Virus record (IMG/VR): IMGVR_UViG_3300010370_003461 | Location: 1-47,789 of that record | Source of the DNA: a virus | Length of the DNA stretch: 47,789 bases | Reading direction: 5' to 3' (one strand) | In this document: positions 33,264-42,200 of the stretch, piece after piece | Position numbering within the stretch: position 1 is the first letter of the stretch | Layout of the letters: each line of letters opens with the position of its first letter | Program-made: the position numbers and the translations under genes | Notes under the pieces: model-generated | Databases searched by the model: none | What the model was told of the DNA's origin: nothing | Seen by the model: the letters and a program-made list of their open reading frames with translations, nothing else

Positions 33264-36200
33264 ATGCCAATAGAACTTATTGACATAATCAAACAGGCAA
33301 ATCGCGCTGCAAACATAAGCGGGGCAGACTTCTTTTATCTGCTAGATTCTGTTGATATTGATTTTAAAATTGATGGTATACAGACAGACAATACTTTAGT
33401 TCCAGAATTAATTAAAAATAAAAAATATCTTATTAAAAATGCATCAAATTTGCATGCATCATTTGGAACTATAACTGGGCTCCAGAATAATGATATCGTA
33501 TTTTATAATTCAATTACACCGGGATTTGAGCTTTTTGTTGATGTAAGTAATTCTTTAACTCGTGGTGGCCAAATTGTTTATAATAAACCGGAAGGCCAGC
33601 TCTATTATTATGATGGAACAACCGGGAGCCAGCAATGGAAAGTTGTTGGGGTTGGAAGTGGAACTACGGGTGCTACCGGGGCTACGGGTGCAACAGGACC
33701 TGTAGGAAACACAGGAGCATCAATTACAAGTTTGTTCATAAATGATGGACACCTTTATTACATTATAACAGACGAAAATGGTGAAGCAGTTGTAGGTGAC
33801 GCTGGACTGCTTCCATTGGGTGCCACTGGTGCTCAGGGAGTCCAGGGTGTTCAGGGATATAGAGGCCATACTGGTTCTGTTGGTCCCGTGGGTTATGATG
33901 GTCGTAGAGGTGCACAAGGAACTCAGGGTGTACAAGGAATTCAAGGTCTCTTTGGTATACAAGGTTTCCAAGGGATTCAGGGTTTAGTTGGTTCACAGGG
34001 CATTCAAGGTATTCAAGGAATTTTGGGCTCTCAGGGTATTCAGGGTATTCAGGGATCGCAGGGTATTCAGGGGATTCAGGGATCACAAGGTATACAGGGA
34101 ATACAGTCCCCACAAGGATTGCAAGGTTTACAAGGACTTGCTGGATCTCAGGGAACTCAAGGTATTCAAGGAAATCAAGGAAACAGAGGCACAACAGGTT
34201 CAGTTGGTCCCGTGGGATACGACGGTCGTCGTGGTGCGCAAGGTATCCAAGGAACTCAAGGAGTACAAGGAAGACAAGGACTTCAAGGGTCTCAAGGTGT
34301 TCAGGGAATTCAGGGAGCAAAAGGTGATCCGGGATCAGGTAGTTCTGCTGGATACCACACAGGTTTAGTATATCAATATGACGAACCAGTTGGAAGTCCA
34401 GATTATCCGCAGCCCGGTGAATTCCAATTTAATATATGTGGAGGTCAAATTCCAGGAGACCCAACTCCAGCTCCATGTGTAAATAATGACTATACTCAAG
34501 TAACTTTACTTTTTATTCATAGTAAAGATTATCAAACAATTGGAATTTCTGGTTATATAGAAACTTGGTGGGGATCACCAAAAGATGTAAAAGGTTACAT
34601 CTACATTAAAGATAGAACTTTTACCACACCAGATTATAATCTTGTTTTTGAGGTGTATGATCAGGGAACTGGAACATACTATGAGTATAATAGTGCAAAT
34701 GATTATTTTGCAATTCCCATTCGTTATGTTGGTGGTTCAGCATTCCCCACGGATGGAAATCTTTATTCTATAAATTTTTATCCAACAGGATTTAGTGGTT
34801 TTACTGGTGGCAGTGGATCGGGGACACAGGGTTTACAGGGAGCTCAAGGACTACAAGGAAATCAAGGAATACAAGGACTCCAAGGAAGACAAGGGGTTCA
34901 AGGTATACAAGGTATACTTGGTACAAGAGGAAATACTGGTTCCGTAGGTCCTGTGGGTTATGATGGTCGTCGTGGTGCTCAAGGCGTACAAGGTATTCAG
35001 GGAATGTTTGGTGTTCAGGGTGTTCAAGGCATTCAGGGCTTACAGGGAACCCCGGGACAAGCTGCAGCACAAGGAATACAAGGTATTCAGGGTATTCTTG
35101 GTATTCAAGGCTTGCAGGGTATCCAAGGAATTCAAGGCCGTCAAGGAATTCAAGGAACACAGGGAATACAGGGAACTCAGGGTCTTCTTGGAATCCAAGG
35201 AATCCAAGGTATTCAAGGTATAGTTGGACCACAGGGTACGCAGGGTGTTCATGGTTCTCAAGGTTTAGTTGGTATACAGGGTATACAGGGAATACAGGGA
35301 GTTCAAGGAATACAAGGATACAAGGGAACCACAGGTTCAGTTGGTCCTGTAGGTTATGACGGTCGTCGTGGTGCCCAAGGTGTTCAAGGTATTCAGGGAA
35401 TGTTTGGTGTTCAGGGCATCCAAGGTATCCAAGGTCCACAAGGAACACCGGGACTGGCTGCGGCCCAAGGAATTCAAGGACTCCAAGGAATTCAAGGATT
35501 GCTTGGTATTCAAGGAATTCAAGGTATTCAAGGAATACAGGGAACGCAGGGAAGACAAGGAATCCAAGGAATTCAGGGAAACCAAGGATCCCAGGGAATC
35601 CAAGGAATTCAAGGAAACCAGGGTGCACAGGGCATTCAAGGAATTCTTGGTACTCAAGGTATTCAAGGTTTATTTGGTCCTCAAGGAACACAGGGTGTTC
35701 AAGGAATACAGGGTAACCGTGGCACAACAGGTTCAGTTGGTCCTGTAGGCTATGATGGTCGCAGAGGTCTACAGGGAGCACAAGGAGTTCAGGGACTACA
35801 AGGAACTTCTGGAACAGGAACACAAGGAATTCAGGGAATTCGGGGTTCTCAAGGAATTGTTGGTTCGCAGGGAATACAAGGAATTCGTGGCAATGATGGT
35901 CTACAGGGATTACAGGGAATTCAAGGTTCTCAAGGAATTATTGGTTCTCAAGGAATTCAAGGTATTTTTGGTATACAAGGTTTCCAAGGAATTCAAGGTT
36001 TAGTTGGTTCTCAGGGTGTTCAAGGTATACAAGGTATACTTGGTATAAGAGGAAATACGGGTTCAGTTGGTCCTGTAGGATACGACGGTCGCCGTGGTGC
36101 TCAGGGTATACAGGGTTTACAGGGCGTACAGGGCCGTCAAGGAATTCAGGGTATTCAAGGAAATCAAGGTTCACAGGGTATTCAAGGTATTCAGGGAACA

Positions 36201-39200
36201 AATGGTACCCAAGGTCTCCAAGGTATTGCTGGATCACAAGGAATCCAAGGTTTGCAAGGAAACCAAGGATCACAGGGCATACAAGGAATTCAAGGATTGC
36301 GTGGTTCCCAAGGCTTACAGGGATCGCAAGGAATTCAAGGAACACAAGGTCTTCAAGGTCCAAAGGGAGATTCTAGCTCAGGTTCTTCTGGTTATAATAC
36401 TGGTCTTCTATTCCAATATGAAGATCCAGCATTAATAATAAATCCTGGAAAATTCCAGTTTAACAACTGTGGATATCAATTACCTGGACCAGCAACAGGA
36501 TTGTGTCCACTTGGTGGCTCTGTAAATCCAGATGATCCATCTTTAATATTCATTCATAGCAGAGATGCAGATGCAATTGGATTGTCTGGTTATTTGAAGA
36601 CTTGGTGGGGATCGCCAGACGATGTTAAGGGGTATCTCTATATAAGAGAAAGAAAATTTGATACAGATAATTATATTCTTGCATATGAATTTTATGATGC
36701 AGACCCATCAAGTGGTGTTTATTATGAATATAATTCCACAGATGATTATTTTGCATTCCCAATCCGTTTTGTAGCGGGAACAACATTACCTACAGCTGGT
36801 ATAACATATACATTAAATTTTTATCCTACTGGATTTAGTGGTGCAACATCTGGTGGTATACAGGGAATTCAAGGAATTCAAGGATTTGATGGTGCACAGG
36901 GAATACAAGGCACTCAAGGAATCCAAGGTCGTCAAGGTATTCAGGGTATTCTTGGAATACAGGGTATACAGGGAATTCAAGGTATACAAGGTCGTCAAGG
37001 AATTCAAGGCATACAGGGAATTCGCGGTTTCCAAGGAATACAGGGCATCCAAGGCTTCCAAGGTTCACAGGGTATTCAAGGTATTCAAGGAATCCAAGGT
37101 ATTCTAGGAAATAGAGGAACAACTGGTTCTGTAGGTCCTGTTGGGTATGATGGTCGTAGGGGATTACAGGGAACTCAAGGAATTCAAGGAATTCAAGGAA
37201 TTCAGGGAAACCAGGGCTCACAAGGCATTCAAGGTATTCTTGGCTCACAAGGTTTACAAGGAATTCAAGGAAACCAAGGTTCGCAGGGCATTCAGGGAAT
37301 TCAAGGGAACCAAGGATCACAAGGCGTTCAAGGAATCCAAGGAATTAAAGGTGATAATGGAACTCAGGGTGTTCAAGGAATCCAAGGTTTAGCTGGAACT
37401 GGAACTCAAGGTCTTCAGGGAATTCGTGGTAATGATGGCTCTCAAGGTTTGCAGGGTATCCGTGGTAATGATGGCTCTCAAGGTTTGCAAGGAATTCAAG
37501 GTCGCCAAGGAATTCAGGGAATCCAAAGTCCACAGGGTATTCAAGGTATACAGGGTTTCCAAGGGTCACAAGGAATTCAAGGAATTCGTGGAAGTGACGG
37601 AACTCAGGGTGTACAAGGTATACAAGGAATTCGTGGAAATGATGGTTCTCAGGGAATTCAAGGAATACAAGGAACTATTGGTTCTCAGGGCATCCAAGGA
37701 ATTCAAGGCTTCCAAGGTGCTCAGGGCATCCAAGGAATTCAAGGAACTATTGGTTCACAAGGAATTCAAGGTATTGTAGGAAGTCGTGGAACTACAGGTT
37801 CTGTTGGTCCTGTAGGATACGATGGAAGAAGAGGTCTCCAAGGTCTTCAGGGGTTGCAGGGGGTACAGGGTAGACAAGGAATTCAAGGAATTATTGGTTC
37901 TCAGGGAACTCAAGGTTTACAGGGAATTCAAAGTCCTCAAGGAACTCAAGGTATTCAAGGTATCGCTGGTTCTCAGGGAACTCAAGGTCTCCAAGGAATT
38001 ATTGGCTCTCAAGGAACTCAAGGTCTCCAAGGAATTATTGGCTCTCAGGGAACTCAAGGTGTTCAAGGTATCATTGGCTCTCAGGGAATTCAGGGCACGC
38101 AGGGTATACAGGGAATCCAAGGAAATAGAGGAACAACTGGTTCTGTAGGTCCTGTTGGGTATGATGGTCGTAGAGGTTTACAAGGTATACAAGGAATTAT
38201 TGGAAGCCAGGGAATTCAAGGCATTCAGGGTATCCAGGGTCGTCAGGGTACACAGGGTCTTCAAGGTATACAAAGTCCCCAAGGAATACAAGGTATCCAG
38301 GGTATAGCTGGCTCCCAGGGAACTCAAGGTCTCCAAGGAATTATTGGTTCTCAGGGAACTCAGGGTTTACAGGGAATTCAAAGCCCTCAAGGAACTCAAG
38401 GTATTCAAGGTATTGCTGGGGCACAGGGAGCTCAGGGTGTACAAGGAATCCAAGGAATTCAAAGCCCCCAAGGGATACAAGGCATCCAAGGTATTCAGGG
38501 TCGTCAAGGAACTCAAGGTCTTCAAGGAATTATTGGTTCTCAGGGAACACAAGGTATCCAAGGTATTATTGGTTCTCAGGGAACACAGGGAATTCAAGGT
38601 ATTCAGAGTCCCCAAGGAACCCAGGGTCTACAAGGAATTATTGGTTCGCAAGGAACTCAAGGTCTACAAGGAATTGTTGGTTCGCAAGGAACTCAAGGTC
38701 TACAAGGAATTATTGGTTCTCAAGGAACGCAGGGAATTCAAGGAATTATTGGTTCTCAGGGAATACAAGGTATCCAAGGAATACTTGGCGCAAGAGGTAT
38801 AACAGGTTCAGTTGGTCCTGTAGGATATGATGGTCGTCGTGGTTTGCAGGGAATTCAAGGTATCCAAGGCCATCAAGGTATTCAGGGTATCCAAGGAAAT
38901 AATGGTGCTCAAGGTATTCAAGGAATTCAAGGGACAACCGGAACACAGGGTCTACAGGGAATCCAAGGAAATAATGGTGCTCAAGGTATTCAAGGTATCC
39001 AGGGAATTAGAGGCACTAACGGAACTCAGGGCATCCAAGGAATACAAGGTCTAGTTGGAATTGGAACTCAGGGTATTCAGGGAACCCAAGGAATTATTGG
39101 TTCTCAAGGTGTTCAGGGAATACAGGGAAATCGTGGGATTACTGGATCTGTAGGACCAGTTGGCTATGATGGCCGTAGAGGTCTCCAAGGTATTCAAGGA

Positions 39201-42200
39201 ATTATTGGTTCGCAGGGAATTCAAGGAACTGTTGGACCACAAGGAATTCAAGGTATACAGGGAATTCGCGGTTTCCAAGGAATACAGGGCATACAGGGAA
39301 TTCAAAGTCCCCAAGGAACTCAAGGTCTACAAGGAATTATTGGTTCTCAAGGAATACAAGGCATCCAAGGATTCCAAGGTTCACAGGGCATTCAAGGTAT
39401 TCAAGGTACTGTTGGTTCTCAAGGAATTCAAGGAATACAAGGAATTCAAAGTCCACAAGGAATACAAGGTATTCAAGGTAGTGTTGGTTCTCAAGGAATT
39501 CAAGGTATTCGTGGAAACACAGGAACACAAGGTGTCCAAGGTATTGTTGGATCTCAAGGAATACAAGGTATTCAAGGTAGTGTTGGTTCTCAAGGAATAC
39601 AAGGTATCCAAGGAACTTCTGGTTCTCAAGGAATACAAGGTATCCAGGGTAGTGTTGGTTCTCAGGGAATACAGGGAATTCAAGGGATTCAAAGCCCGCA
39701 AGGAACGCAGGGCATCCAAGGATTCCAAGGTTCGCAAGGAATTCAAGGAACTATTGGTTCACAAGGAATTCAAGGAATTCAAGGAAATCGTGGCACAACA
39801 GGATCTGTTGGTCCTGTAGGATATGATGGTCGTAGAGGTCTTCAAGGTATTCAGGGAATTCAAGGAATTCAAGGTCGTCAAGGAATTCAAGGAATTCAAG
39901 GTCAACAAGGGCAGCAGGGAATCCAAGGAATCCAAGGAATCCAAGGAACAACGGGAGTCCAAGGAATACAAGGTATCCAGGGAACAAATGGTGCTCAGGG
40001 TGTTCAAGGTATTAAAGGCGATAATGGAACACAAGGAATACAAGGTATTGCTGGTAGTGGATCGCAGGGTATACAAGGAATTCGTGGTGCAACTGGTTCA
40101 CAGGGAATACAAGGTATTCAAGGAAACCGTGGTACTACAGGTTCTGTAGGTCCAATTGGTTATGACGGTCGTAGAGGTCTTCAAGGAATTCAGGGAATTC
40201 AGGGTATCCAAGGTCGCCAAGGAATTCAAGGAATTCAAGGACAACAGGGAATACAAGGACTGATTGGAACTGGTACTCAAGGTATACAGGGTATACAAGG
40301 AATTATAGGGCAGCAAGGTATACAAGGAATTGCTGGTGGGGCTATACCAATCAGCGGTCCAAGTGGAAAAATTCTTTATAATAATAGTGGTACTGCTGTT
40401 GGTATTGATGGATTTGCATATGACAGTGCAACAAATACTATAAGTGGAACAGGCGTAACGATAAATGTAGGAAAACTAACGTCCCAAGAACTGGAAACAT
40501 TATACCCCGTCCCAGATCAAGCTAATTATTATGATTACTACAATCCAGATTATTATTCTACAACAGCAACAACGAAAGTTGCTCCTAGAAAATATTCTGA
40601 TATGGCTGGTGGAAATGTAAGTATTCCTGCAGTTTCATTGTATTCTTCTGGTTCAAATATAAGCCAAAGAGTAATACAATTAACAATTCAAGATCCAGAC
40701 CTTACTTTCCCAACAACATTTAATACTGGAGATACATTATGGGTTTCCAGAACAGCGTTTTCAACTACAACTGGAAGCACGGGTTATAGATCATATCTAA
40801 ATGAATATTTGGGTTCGACCTTTATAAATGATGGTATAACAAAAACTGTTTACCTCTATCAAACTAAAAAGTATACAATTGGTTTAGGTGGAAATCCAAG
40901 TTCATTTGAAGAGATTTTGGTTTCCGGTTTTACCGCGATGGTTGATACCACACTTGGTGAAACTGGATGGGTACGATATAATCTATTCAATAGTGGTGCA
41001 ACATATAACGTTTACATAGATTCTATAAATCCTTCTTATATTGATTGCAATGATATAATAACACCAGGTACATATCTGGTAAAACCAAAACTAGCTGGTA
41101 CAAATTCGAATATTTTGGAACAAATGAATACTGTTTATTGGTTACAAACAGTTCCTCCAGCTCCAGCAATATTCGATTTTAATAATGATCGTGTAATAAA
41201 TGGCAGTGACGTAGGATTACTGTTGGGTGCATGGGGTTCTGGTACGGATATTCAATATGAAAGATTTGCAAATTATCCTGGATCTACCTATACGCTACCA
41301 TTTAGCGTAATAACTAGTGGAATTTTCTTTATAGAAAATAAATGGTATGATTATAACATTGTAGCAGAAACTACAGCAAATAGTATTTATAGAATAGTAC
41401 ACCAAACAAGCCATAAATTTAGTATTGTAGGTGATCCAGTATCATCAGACGGATTTACAGCTTCTGTTGAAAAATATGAAAGATTTGGTAAATGGGTTTC
41501 TGAAGCTGATGGAGTAAAGGGATCCACAATATATTGGTCTTATTGGAATATTGCAGGAATTTCAGCACCAAGTGGATCGGGTACACAAGGAACGCAAGGT
41601 CTTCAAGGTACACAAGGATTTGATGGCGCACAGGGAATCCAAGGTATTCAAGGTATTATTGGTGGTCAAGGCATCCAAGGTATTCAAGGAAACCGTGGTA
41701 CTACTGGATCTGTTGGACCAATCGGTTATGATGGTCGTAGAGGTTTACAAGGCATCCAAGGCATCCAAGGAATTCAAGGTCGTCAAGGAATTCAAGGAAT
41801 TCAAGGTCAACAAGGGCAACAGGGAATACAGGGAATCCAAGGAAATCAAGGTTCTCAAGGAATTCAAGGAATTCAAGGAACAAATGGTACCCAAGGTATT
41901 CAAGGTATCAAAGGAGATAATGGAACACAGGGTGTTCAAGGAATAATTGGAAGCGGCATACAAGGCATTCAAGGAATAAAAGGTGATATTGGTCTTCAGG
42001 GAATCCAAGGTATTCAAGGAAACCGTGGTACTACTGGATCTGTTGGACCAATCGGTTATGATGGTCGCAGAGGTCTCCAAGGCATCCAAGGCATCCAAGG
42101 AATTCAAGGCCGTCAGGGTGTCCAAGGAATTCAAGGACAACAAGGAAATGCTGGAACTGGTTCTCAAGGTTTACAGGGAATTCAAGGTTTTGATGGAAGA

